Assembly (NCBI GenBank): GCA_021817185.1 | Contig: JAKAVU010000141.1 | Span: 1 to 7,482 of the forward strand | DNA: 7,482 nt | Reading direction: 5' to 3' | DNA from: a bacterium | GTDB lineage: Bacteria; Chloroflexota; Dormibacteria; UBA8260; Bog-877 | Shown here: positions 1-6,364 of the stretch, one piece after another | How positions within the stretch are numbered: the first letter of the stretch is position 1 | How the letters are laid out: each line of letters starts with the position of its first letter | Program-made: the position numbers and the translations under genes | The notes under the pieces: model-generated | What the model was told of the DNA's origin: nothing | Seen by the model: the letters and a program-made list of their open reading frames with translations, nothing else | Databases searched by the model: none

Positions 1-944
1 ACAAGCCGGACACTCGTTTCGGCCACGAGCTGAACGACGTATCGGAGGTGTTTCGGGCGTCGGGGTTCAGGGTCTTCCGCGCCGCCCTGGACCAGGGTGG
101 CTCGGTGCAGGCCCTCCGCGTTCCGGGCGGGACCGAGCTCAGCCGCGGGGAGCTGGAGGGGGAGTGGCTCCAGGTGGCCAGGACCTACGGTGCGGCCGGA
201 CTGGCCTACCTGTGGCTGCGCTCGGGTGAGTTCGAGGGAGCGATCGCCAAGTTCCTCTCCGAAGAGGAGAAGCAGGCCTTGACCGCGCGGCTCGGTCTTC
301 AGGAGGGGGACTGCGTCTGCTTCACCGCCGGGTCGACGCCGGTAGCCCAGACGTCGCTGGGGGCGGTGCGCCTGCATGCCGCTCGTCGGTTCAGCTGGAT
401 CCCGGCGCACCGGTTCGACTTCCTGTGGATCACCGAGTTCCCGCTCTTTGAACGCGACCCGGCGACCGGCCGGATCGGGTCGGTCCATCACCCATTCACC
501 CAACCCCATCCCGACGACTGGGGGCTGGTGCGCACCGACCCGACTGCCGTGCGATCGCGGTCGTACGACATCGTCTGCAATGGGGTGGAGCTGGGCAGCG
601 GCTCTCTGCGGATCACCAATCCCGAGCAGCAGGCGCTCATCTTCGAGGCGCTGGGCCTGAGCGCCGCGGAGGCGGAGCGCAAGTTCGGGTTCCTGATGAG
701 CGCGTTCCGGTACGGTCCGCCGCCCCACGGAGGCTTCGCGGCGGGGGTGGACCGCATGGTGATGCTGGGTGTCGGGGAGAGCACCATCCGGGAGGTGATC
801 GCATTCCCCAAGACCCAGAGCGGCGCCGATCCCATGACCGGGTCACCCACCCCGGTCGCTCCGGAGCAGCTGGCCGAGGTCGGGCTCCGCCTGGCGCAGG
901 GTCGCGAGCGAGGCGGGCCGGCCCAGGGCGGCGGCGGGGAGTGA
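1..944 (+). CDS. aspS: Aspartyl-tRNA synthetase, C-terminal part (5' end outside window)
   Basis: This is a class II synthetase that charges tRNA with aspartate in the cytoplasm. The first complete codon is at base 3, and 313 residues are visible. They begin at KPDTRFG, the conserved run just before the GAD insertion of bacterial AspRS. The N-terminal anticodon-binding domain and class II motifs 1 and 2 lie upstream of the window. The GAD domain covers roughly visible residues 16-110, including the typical IAKFLSEEEK. The catalytic fold then resumes with FLWITEFPLFE, HHPFTQP, YDIVCNGVELGSGSLRI and KFGFLMSAFRYGPPPHGG. Class II motif 3 is GVDRMVML with its invariant Arg, and the C-terminal signature is IREVIAFPKTQSGADPM. 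The usual GGGSIRI loop reads GSGSLRI, a mild substitution. The gene ends at TGA 942-944 after a Gly-rich tail. Whether the enzyme is discriminating or Asp/Asn non-discriminating cannot be judged because the N-terminal determinants are missing. Confidence 0.97.
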   Translation, partial: KPDTRFGHELNDVSEVFRASGFRVFRAALDQGGSVQALRVPGGTELSRGELEGEWLQVARTYGAAGLAYLWLRSGEFEGAIAKFLSEEEKQALTARLGLQEGDCVCFTAGSTPVAQTSLGAVRLHAARRFSWIPAHRFDFLWITEFPLFERDPATGRIGSVHHPFTQPHPDDWGLVRTDPTAVRSRSYDIVCNGVELGSGSLRITNPEQQALIFEALGLSAAEAERKFGFLMSAFRYGPPPHGGFAAGVDRMVMLGVGESTIREVIAFPKTQSGADPMTGSPTPVAPEQLAEVGLRLAQGRERGGPAQGGGGE

Positions 945-1174
945 TACCTTGACCAGGGGTCCGGGGCCCCGCCGTTTGCCAGCAGCCGACCCTAGTGACG
1001 TATTTCTCGGGAGCGCCAACAGAGCGGGCGGCCCACGAGCCTCCCGGAGAGGATGTGGAAAGCCGCGTGCGGTGCACCCACCTGGTTTTTCAGGGATCGG
1101 AGCCGGGCCGGCGGGTGCTCCCGGAGCCATCGTCGGAGTTTGAAGTGAGTCTCTCAGGGGCAAGTACTGGGGTG
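945..1174. other. Gap of about 230 bp between aspS and the anti-sigma gene, no convincing gene
   Basis: No protein family is recognisable in either open + frame. The frame opening at TTG 949 and ending at 1143 has only about 58% G/C at third positions and uses AGA and CGA codons unlike its neighbours. The frame opening at GTG 995 continues into the anti-sigma gene, with about 72% G/C at third positions between 995 and 1145, so an N-terminal extension is not fully excluded. Small inverted elements are present: the palindrome CGGGGCCCCG at 962-971, and GCTCC/GGAGC arms one base apart at 1117-1127. A TTGACC at 949-954 resembles a -35 box but has no -10 at proper spacing. The sigma/anti-sigma promoter probably lies here, though I cannot place it. 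Confidence 0.5.
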
Positions 1175-1615
1175 ATGAGTTCCCGCACCGCCGCCCAGAC
1201 CGAACTGCGAATCCCTGCGGATCGCGACTACATCGTGGTGGCCAAGCGGACTGCGGCGGCGATGGCCAGCGTGGCGGGGCTGGGCGTGGAGGCGCTGGAC
1301 GAGTTGAACATCGCCATCGCCGAGGCCTGCGAGCACACGATCGGCGCGGCGCTCAGCGCCGGCTTCGCGGACGCCAAGGTGCGGATCGGGTTCTCCGTCC
1401 AGGAAGACGCTCTGAGGGTTGACGTCAGGCTGCTCACCGGCAAGGCTGAGCCGCAGGAGCGCACGGCGGCCGCGGTCGCGGCCAGCCCGCTGGCCGAGAG
1501 GGAGGCGTTGGACATGGCGATCCAGATGCTCCGGTGCTTCGCCGACGACGTCGACTTCCAGGCGGTGGGGAGCGGGCTGATGCACGTCCGTCTGGCCAAG
1601 TACCGCTGGCGGTGA
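1175..1615 (+). CDS. RsbW/SpoIIAB-like anti-sigma regulator (GHKL ATPase fold, degenerate)
   Basis: This 146-residue protein has the size and layout of RsbW/SpoIIAB anti-sigma factors, which bind and inhibit SigB/SigF-type sigma factors. It has an N-terminal strand (ELRIPADRDYIVVAKR, residues 10-25), then a helix carrying an N-box-like LNIAIAEACEH (44-54). It ends with a motif typical of the family's last strand, GSGLMHVRLAKY (132-143). The N-box Glu is present (E50), but the Mg-binding Asn expected four residues later is His54. No DxGxG box and no GLGL-type box can be seen, so ATP binding and kinase activity are doubtful. The call rests on the fold pattern and on the next gene, a SigB-type sigma factor that it overlaps by 4 nt. 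ATG 1175 was chosen because the conserved part begins about 10 residues in and upstream codons lose third-position G/C. GTG 1145, with GGAG at 1135-1138, is a good alternative (156 residues). Confidence 0.8.
   Translation: MSSRTAAQTELRIPADRDYIVVAKRTAAAMASVAGLGVEALDELNIAIAEACEHTIGAALSAGFADAKVRIGFSVQEDALRVDVRLLTGKAEPQERTAAAVAASPLAEREALDMAIQMLRCFADDVDFQAVGSGLMHVRLAKYRWR
1612..1615 (+). promoter_or_regulatory. GTGA stop/start overlap, translational coupling
   Basis: GTG (1612-1614) starts the sigma gene and TGA (1613-1615) ends the anti-sigma gene. The 20 bases before it contain no good Shine-Dalgarno, so re-initiation by ribosomes finishing the upstream gene is the likely route. This arrangement is common for sigma/anti-sigma partners. 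Confidence 0.75.
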
Positions 1616-2388
1616 CCGAGGCGGGGTTTCGGTCCTCCCAGACCTCCCCCAGGTTCGACCGCGATCTCCAGCACCGGCTGTTCGCCGAGTACCGGCGCAC
1701 CCGAGACCCCGCCATTCGGGAGCAGCTGGTGGAGCAGTACGCCGCCTTGGTGCGCTCGCTGGCTCGTCGCTTTGCGGGTCGCGGCGAGCCCCTCGAGGAT
1801 CTCGAGCAGGTTGGCTACCTCGGCCTGATCGCCGCGATCGACCGCTTCGAACCGGAGCTGGGTCTGGAGTTCACCACCTTTGCCACCCCCACTATCCTGG
1901 GCGAGATCAAGCGGTACTTCCGGGACAAGAGCTGGGCGGTGCGGGTGCCCCGCCGGCTCCAGGAGACCTACACCAAGGTGGTGAGGGCTCAGGAGGAGCT
2001 CGGCCAGCGCTGGGGCCGCAGCCCGAGTGTCGCCGAGATCGCCAAGCATCTGGAGCTGGAGCCGGAGGAGGTGCTGCAGGCGCTGGAGGCGGGACCCGCG
2101 CACCGGGCGGTTTCCCTCGACGGTCCCGCGCCGGGGGGCGAGGAGGCGGGTGAGATGGGGGATCGGATCGGGCAGGAGGACGAGAACCTGGACCGGATCG
2201 AGCTGCGCCAACTGCTGGGGTCGGCGCTGCAGCACCTGACCCCCCGGGAGCAGGAGATCATGCTGCTGCGCTTCGTCGAGGAGCTGCCGCAGACGGAGGT
2301 GGCGCGCCGGCTGGGCATCAGCCAGATGCACGTGAGTCGTCTGCAGCGGGCTGCGCTGGAACAATTGAAGAAGGAGATGCCGGAGTGA
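1612..2388 (+). CDS. RNA polymerase sigma factor, SigB/SigF family (sigma-70 group 3)
   Basis: This 258-residue alternative sigma factor directs RNA polymerase to stress or developmental promoters. Region 2 spans about residues 36-112. It includes LEDLEQVGYLGLIAAIDRFE (core binding) and TFATPTILGEIKRYFRDKSW followed by VRVPRRLQE, the hallmark of the SigB/SigF/SigG group in regions 2.3-2.4. Region 3 covers about 113-165, with WGRSPSVAEIAKHLEL. Region 4 covers about 205-255, with LTPREQEIMLLRF and the helix-turn-helix TEVARRLGISQMHVSRLQR (228-246). The length is normal for the family. The start is GTG 1612, sharing the four bases GTGA with the stop of the anti-sigma gene. No clear Shine-Dalgarno precedes it, so translation is probably coupled and the two proteins made in a fixed ratio. 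The preceding product is inferred to be its inhibitor. Only the family is certain; no specific name (SigB, SigF, SigG) can be assigned. Confidence 0.95.
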   Translation: MTEAGFRSSQTSPRFDRDLQHRLFAEYRRTRDPAIREQLVEQYAALVRSLARRFAGRGEPLEDLEQVGYLGLIAAIDRFEPELGLEFTTFATPTILGEIKRYFRDKSWAVRVPRRLQETYTKVVRAQEELGQRWGRSPSVAEIAKHLELEPEEVLQALEAGPAHRAVSLDGPAPGGEEAGEMGDRIGQEDENLDRIELRQLLGSALQHLTPREQEIMLLRFVEELPQTEVARRLGISQMHVSRLQRAALEQLKKEMPE

Positions 2389-2390
2389 GC

Positions 2391-2410
2391 CTGGGCCGTC
2401 ACCGGCCCGG
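2391..2410 (+). terminator. GC-rich hairpin after the sigma gene (possible terminator without U-tract)
   Basis: GGGCCG at 2393-2398 and CGGCCC at 2403-2408 form a perfect 6-bp stem around the loop TCAC. A T-G wobble (2392/2409) and a C-G pair (2391/2410) extend it to 8 bp. It starts 2 bases after the sigma stop codon. No T-run follows, so it is not a classical intrinsic terminator. It could be a U-less terminator or an operator, because it lies immediately upstream of the alaS -10 element. Confidence 0.45.
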
Positions 2411-2411
2411 C

Positions 2412-2420
2412 TGCTAGAAT
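2412..2420 (+). promoter_or_regulatory. Extended -10 promoter element for alaS (TGCTAGAAT)
   Basis: TG-C-TAGAAT matches an extended -10 (TGnTATAAT) with one mismatch in the hexamer, in otherwise very GC-rich DNA. No good -35 lies 16-18 bases upstream, where the hairpin sits; this is typical of extended -10 promoters. The start point would be near 2427, giving a leader of about 23 nt before TTG 2450. Inferred from sequence only. Confidence 0.5.
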
Positions 2421-2434
2421 CCGGCGGAGCCTGC

Positions 2435-2439
2435 AGGAG
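2435..2439 (+). promoter_or_regulatory. Shine-Dalgarno of alaS (AGGAG)
   Basis: AGGAG lies 10 bases before TTG 2450 and supports this start. A GTG at 2442 is closer but out of frame. The residues that follow, MLSDQIRAQFLDFFQQRGH, match the usual AlaRS N-terminus. Confidence 0.65.
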
Positions 2440-2449
2440 CTGTGACAAC

Positions 2450-5020
2450 TTGCTTAGTGATCAGATTCGCGCGCAATTTCTCGACTTCTTTCAGCAGCGC
2501 GGACATCTGCTGGTGCCCAGTGCGTCGCTGGTGCCGCGGGACGACCCCAGCCTGCTCCTGGTGTCTGCGGGGATGGTCCCCTTCAAGCCGTACTTCCTGG
2601 GGCTGAGGGAACCTCCGGAAGAGCGCCTCACGTCATGTCAGAAGTCGTTCCGCACGGTTGACATCGATGAGGTCGGCAGCAGCCCGCGCCACGACACCTT
2701 CTTCGAGATGCTGGGCAACTTCAGCTTCGGCGCCTACTTCAAGGCGGAGGCGATCGCCTACGCCCACCAACTCCTGACCCAGGGGTTCGGACTGGACCCG
2801 GATCGCCTCCACTACACCGTCCACCCGGAGGACGAGGAGTCCGCCCTGGCGTGGCAGCGGGTGGCCGGGGTCGACGAGCGCCGGATCGTGCGGCTCGAGG
2901 ACAACTTCTGGCAGGCGGGTCCCACCGGACCCTGCGGCGTGGACAGTGAGGTCCATTACGACCTGGGCCCTGAGTGGGGCGAGGGTCCCGAGGAGCGGCC
3001 CGGCCAGGGGAGCCGCTTTCTGGAGATCTGGAACCTGGTCTTCATGGACAAGGAGCAGTTCGAGGACGGCACCGTGCAGCCGCTGAGGCGGCCGGGGGTG
3101 GACACCGGGATGGGCCTGGAGCGGATCGCCATGGTGCTGCAGGACAAGCGGTCGATCTTCGAGACGGATCTCTTCCAGCCGATCATCGATGACTTCGCCG
3201 CCCGTGCTCGCCGCTCCTTGAACCCGGCGGAGGCGGTTCGGCACCTGCGGATCCTCGCGGACCACACCCGAGGCGCCTGCTGCCTGATCGCCGATGGGGT
3301 CCTCCCCTCCAACGAGGGCCGCGGCTACGTCCTCCGCCGGATCCTGCGCCGGGCGCTCGTCAGCGCTCGGAGCCTGGATGTCCGCGGCGGTCTGGAACCT
3401 GGGGTGGCGGTCGTGGCCGATCTGCTGGGCAGCCAGTATCCGAACTTGCGCGAGCAGCTCACCACCATCCGCAGCATCCTGGGACAGGAGCAGGGGCGTT
3501 TCGAGGAGGCGGTCGGACGCGGCCTGGACCGTTTCTACGAGCTCGCGGACGCAGCCCCCACGGGCATCTCCGGAGACGACGCCTTTCGCCTCCACGACAC
3601 CTTCGGCTTCCCCATCGAGTTGACCATGGAGCTGGCTGCCGATCGCGGGCTGCGGGTGGACCGGGAGCGCTTCGAGCAGCTCCTCAACGAGCAGCGCCGC
3701 CGGGGCCGGGCGGGCCGCGCGATCGAGGATCTGGGCGTGACGCGGCTGGCGCTCCCGGCCAACCGCTTCGTGGGCTACGAGCTGACCGCGGTGGACACCG
3801 AGGTGCTGGCGGTGGTGCGAGATTCCGAGCTCACCGAGCTCACCGAGCCCGGCATGGTGGGGGAGGTGGTACTCGCCGAGAACCCCTTCTACGCCGAGGG
3901 CGGTGGCCAGTTGGGAGACCGGGGTCGGCTGGTCTGGGCGGGCGGGGCCGCGGAGGTGCTCGACTCCCAGCCCACCGTCGAGGGGCCCGCCGTGCAGCGG
4001 TGCCGGCTGATCTCCGGCCGGCTCGAAGCCGGGCTCACGGTCCGGGCGGAGGTTGACCTCGACCGGCGCCTGGGCTGCGCGAGGCATCACTCGGCCACCC
4101 ACCTGCTCAACCAGGCGCTGAGGAGCGTGCTGGGTGCTGGCGTGGTCCAGCGGGGGTCTTTGGTGGGTCCCGACCATGCCACCTTCGACTTCGGCTGGCC
4201 ACGCCCCATCGCCCCGGAGGAGCTGGCCGCGGTGGAAGCCCTGATCAACGCCCAGGTTCGGCTGGATCTGCCCCGGAAGGTGGAGCTGTTGACGGTCGAT
4301 CAGGCTCGATCCGCCGGGGCGCTGGCACTTCCCGACGAGCTCTATCAGGAAGTGGTGCGGGTGGTCAGCTTCGGCACCTTCTCGAAGGAGCTCTGCGGGG
4401 GCACGCATGTGGAGCGTTCGGGTGAGCTGGGGGCGGTCATGCTCGCCGGATCACGCAGCGTGGGGCAGGGGCTGCGAAGAGTCGAACTGCTGGCCGGTGA
4501 GGCTGCCGAGCGCCACTGGCGGCGGCAGGCCGAGCTGCTCACGGAGACGGGGACGGTGCTGCGGTGCTCGTCCGAACAGCTTCCAGAGCGGGTCAGTTCG
4601 CTCAGGGACCGGGTCCGCGAGTTGGAGAAGGAGGTTCGTCAGCTGCGCCAGCTCGGCCCTGAGCGCGCCGGTGGCACGTCCACGACCGAGTCGGTGGCAG
4701 GAGTGCCCCTGGCGGTTCAGGATCTTGAGACCGATCTCGACCGCGCGGAGACGCGGCGGCTGCTGGACCAGACCCTCGCCCTGGCGCCCGAGGGGATGGC
4801 GGTGGTCTTGGCCGGAGGTCAGATGATGGTTACAATCTCCGAGGCGCTGGTCGCCAAGGGCCTCAATGCCGGCGCCATGGCCCAGCAGGTGTGCCGGGAT
4901 CTGGGCGGCCGGGGCGGAGGCAACCAGCAGCTTGGACAAGGAGCGGTCCCGCGGGAGGGACATCAGGCCGCGGTTGAGGCTGTGCGCACCGCCTTGAGAG
5001 CCGCTCTGGAGGACGCTTGA
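2450..5020 (+). CDS. alaS: Alanyl-tRNA synthetase
   Basis: This complete 856-residue class II synthetase charges tRNA-Ala and hydrolyses mischarged Ser- and Gly-tRNA-Ala. The catalytic domain (about 1-240) holds the motif 2 region with TSCQKSFRTVDIDEVG (61-76) and RHDTFFEMLGNFSFG (80-94), and motif 3 GVDTGMGLERIAMVL (216-230). The tRNA-recognition domain follows, with LRILADHTRGACCLIADG and SNEGRGYVLRRILRRA (266-302). The editing domain has the zinc ligands HSATH (H547, H551) and CGGTH (C649, H653), so the editing site is intact. A coiled coil (about 711-735) leads to the C-Ala/DHHA1 domain, which ends in a Gly-rich GGRGGG (819-824). Two local departures stand out. The usual FDF stretch reads HATFDFGW (576-583), and GGRGGG is followed by NQQLGQG instead of the common RPD-type run. 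The start is TTG with AGGAG upstream. The stop is one base before the FtsA-like gene, so the two are probably cotranscribed. Confidence 0.98.
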   Translation: MLSDQIRAQFLDFFQQRGHLLVPSASLVPRDDPSLLLVSAGMVPFKPYFLGLREPPEERLTSCQKSFRTVDIDEVGSSPRHDTFFEMLGNFSFGAYFKAEAIAYAHQLLTQGFGLDPDRLHYTVHPEDEESALAWQRVAGVDERRIVRLEDNFWQAGPTGPCGVDSEVHYDLGPEWGEGPEERPGQGSRFLEIWNLVFMDKEQFEDGTVQPLRRPGVDTGMGLERIAMVLQDKRSIFETDLFQPIIDDFAARARRSLNPAEAVRHLRILADHTRGACCLIADGVLPSNEGRGYVLRRILRRALVSARSLDVRGGLEPGVAVVADLLGSQYPNLREQLTTIRSILGQEQGRFEEAVGRGLDRFYELADAAPTGISGDDAFRLHDTFGFPIELTMELAADRGLRVDRERFEQLLNEQRRRGRAGRAIEDLGVTRLALPANRFVGYELTAVDTEVLAVVRDSELTELTEPGMVGEVVLAENPFYAEGGGQLGDRGRLVWAGGAAEVLDSQPTVEGPAVQRCRLISGRLEAGLTVRAEVDLDRRLGCARHHSATHLLNQALRSVLGAGVVQRGSLVGPDHATFDFGWPRPIAPEELAAVEALINAQVRLDLPRKVELLTVDQARSAGALALPDELYQEVVRVVSFGTFSKELCGGTHVERSGELGAVMLAGSRSVGQGLRRVELLAGEAAERHWRRQAELLTETGTVLRCSSEQLPERVSSLRDRVRELEKEVRQLRQLGPERAGGTSTTESVAGVPLAVQDLETDLDRAETRRLLDQTLALAPEGMAVVLAGGQMMVTISEALVAKGLNAGAMAQQVCRDLGGRGGGNQQLGQGAVPREGHQAAVEAVRTALRAALEDA
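3825..3847 (+). repeat. 9-bp tandem duplication within alaS
   Basis: The unit CCGAGCTCA occurs twice in a row, followed by a partial third copy (CCGAG). It is in frame and encodes ELTELTEP at AlaRS residues 460-467, just before the editing domain. It looks like a small slippage duplication in a tolerant segment with no expected functional effect. Confidence 0.6.
5008..5013 (+). promoter_or_regulatory. Shine-Dalgarno of the FtsA-like gene (GGAGGA)
   Basis: GGAGGA lies inside the last codons of alaS, 8 bases before ATG 5022. This strong site fixes the start and shows the gene can be translated from the alaS transcript, since no room for a promoter exists in the 1-nt gap. Confidence 0.85.
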
Positions 5021-5021
5021 G

Positions 5022-6287
5022 ATGGCACCACCGCCGGACACGGCTCGTCGCGAGCCGCGGTTTCACGTGACCGCGCTCGACATCGGGACCCAGGTGATCA
5101 AGGCGCTGGTGGTCAAGAAGGAGGCCGGAGAGGCGATCGTGCTCGGCGTGGGCCGGGCCGAGCAGGGCCCCGGCAACCTGGACCCCGCGGTCCCCCCGGA
5201 CTTGGAGGCGGTGGTCGAGGGCTGCCACACCGCCCTGGAGGCTGCGGAGGACATGGCGGAGGTGATCCCCACCCGGCTGGTGGTCGGGATCGGGGGCACC
5301 AGGGTGCGGGTGGTCAGCACCAACGCGGCCAAGGTGCGCGGCCGCAGTCACGACCGCATCTCCAAGCGCGAGCTGGAGGATCAGGTGGAGTCAATTCAGC
5401 GCCGCGCGCTCCGAGATGCGCAGGCGCGCCTGCAGGAGGAGGCCGGCTACCGCGGCGAGCAGCTCCGCCTGGTCCACTCTTCGATCACGGCTGCCAAGGT
5501 CGACGGCCAGCCGGTACTGGACCCCCTGCGCTACCAGGGGCAGAAGCTGGAGCTCACCGTCTTCAACACCTTCACGAGTGAGGAGCACCTGGCTGCGGTC
5601 GAGGAGATCGCTCAGGCGCTGGACCTGGAGCTGCTGGAGACGGTGGCCGAGCCCTACGCGGTGGCGCGGCTGGCCGCGACGCCGGAAGTGCTGGAGCGGG
5701 GCGGAATCTTCATCGACATCGGCGCCCGCACCACCACCGTCACCATGGTGCGCGGCGGCGTGCTGGAGTCGGCCCGCATGTTCGAGCTCGGGGGTCGGGC
5801 GTTCACCCGCAAGCTGGCCCATGACCTGAACCTATCGCTACCGATGGCGGAGTCCCTCAAGGTCCGTCACTCGGCGGGCCTGGTCAGTGGGGACGAGCAG
5901 GCCAGGGTCCGCCGCGCCATGGGCGAGTCCGCGGAGGTGTTGGCCCAGGGGGTTGCCCTGGTGCTCCATGAGCTGGCGCTGGCCCAGCCCCTGCCAGCTC
6001 AGGTCTGGCTATGCGGGGGCGGGTCCCTGCTGCCGGAGATCCTGGAGCAGCTCTCGGTGCTGCGCTGGACCGACTATCTGCCTTTTCTGCAGCAGCCCCG
6101 CTTCCTGCGGCTGTTGCCGGAACAGCTTCCCGCGGTGCACGACACCACCGGCCTGCTCACCTCGGCCGCGGACATCACCCCGATGGGGCTCGCCTATCAG
6201 GCGGCGGCGGAGATCGAGGCCCCGCCGCCCGCGGGGCCGACGTGGGAGGAGATGCTGCAGCGGGTGACCGGGCTCATCCGCCGTTGA
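5022..6287 (+). CDS. FtsA/PilM-family actin-like ATPase
   Basis: This 421-residue protein belongs to the actin-like ATPases that polymerise on the inner face of the membrane; FtsA tethers FtsZ and PilM is a type IV pilus scaffold. The phosphate-1 loop is TALDIGTQVIKALVV (17-31). An SHS2-like insertion follows from about residue 84, beginning TRLVVGIGGTRVRVVSTN and ending near FNTFTSEEHL (181-190). The phosphate-2 loop is GIFIDIGARTTTVTMV (228-243), followed by FELGGRAFTRKLAHDL (254-269). The adenosine motif is VWLCGGGSLLPEIL (328-341). After a Pro-rich linker, residues 407-421 (TWEEMLQRVTGLIRR) form a short basic amphipathic helix like the FtsA membrane-targeting tail. This layout is nearer FtsA, but neither ftsZ nor pil genes are visible, so no symbol is given. 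ATG 5022 follows the alaS stop by one base. The next gene encodes a bitopic membrane protein, a plausible partner (inference). Confidence 0.88.
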   Translation: MAPPPDTARREPRFHVTALDIGTQVIKALVVKKEAGEAIVLGVGRAEQGPGNLDPAVPPDLEAVVEGCHTALEAAEDMAEVIPTRLVVGIGGTRVRVVSTNAAKVRGRSHDRISKRELEDQVESIQRRALRDAQARLQEEAGYRGEQLRLVHSSITAAKVDGQPVLDPLRYQGQKLELTVFNTFTSEEHLAAVEEIAQALDLELLETVAEPYAVARLAATPEVLERGGIFIDIGARTTTVTMVRGGVLESARMFELGGRAFTRKLAHDLNLSLPMAESLKVRHSAGLVSGDEQARVRRAMGESAEVLAQGVALVLHELALAQPLPAQVWLCGGGSLLPEILEQLSVLRWTDYLPFLQQPRFLRLLPEQLPAVHDTTGLLTSAADITPMGLAYQAAAEIEAPPPAGPTWEEMLQRVTGLIRR

Positions 6288-6313
6288 CTCCCTGCCCGTG
6301 CGATCATGAGTAA

Positions 6314-6325
6314 CCGCAGCTGCGG
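6314..6325. repeat. 12-bp perfect palindrome CCGCAGCTGCGG
   Basis: This perfect inverted repeat lies in the 77-bp gap between the FtsA-like gene and the membrane-protein gene. Its centre is 31 bp from the centre of a second 12-bp palindrome. It may be a protein-binding site or a small RNA hairpin. No T-run follows, so terminator function is unlikely. Confidence 0.55.
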
Positions 6326-6344
6326 CGTCAGCGTTTCCGGTTCT

Positions 6345-6356
6345 GACCCGCGGGTC
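6345..6356. repeat. 12-bp perfect palindrome GACCCGCGGGTC before the membrane-protein gene
   Basis: This perfect inverted repeat ends 8 bases before ATG 6365, where a Shine-Dalgarno would be expected; none is visible. As DNA it could be an operator, and as RNA it could affect ribosome access to the downstream start. Both roles are inference. Confidence 0.55.
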
Positions 6357-6364
6357 TGATCAAG

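Noticed and set aside
1085..1110. Possible SigF-type autoregulatory promoter (GTTT, 16 bases, GGGCCG)
   Set aside because: The -10 half matches only GGG of GGGTAT. In GC-rich DNA this is expected by chance.
949..1143. 64-codon frame starting TTG 949 with GGGGAG upstream and ending just before GTG 1145
   Set aside because: Spacing looks operon-like, but third-position G/C is only about 58%, rare Arg codons are used, and the product is Pro/Gly/Arg-rich with no recognisable family.
1228..2448. Long - strand open frame of 406 codons opposite the anti-sigma and sigma genes
   Set aside because: It is a shadow of strongly GC3-biased genes; the + strand encodes clear sigma-factor motifs and the antisense product is Leu/Gln/Arg-rich without a family.
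2633..4408. 591-codon - strand open frame opposite alaS
   Set aside because: The + strand is an intact AlaRS with all its motifs; the antisense frame is a codon-bias artefact.
5022..6287. Naming the ATPase ftsA or pilM outright
   Set aside because: Motifs support the superfamily and the tail favours FtsA, but no ftsZ, ftsQ or pilN/O gene is in view to decide.
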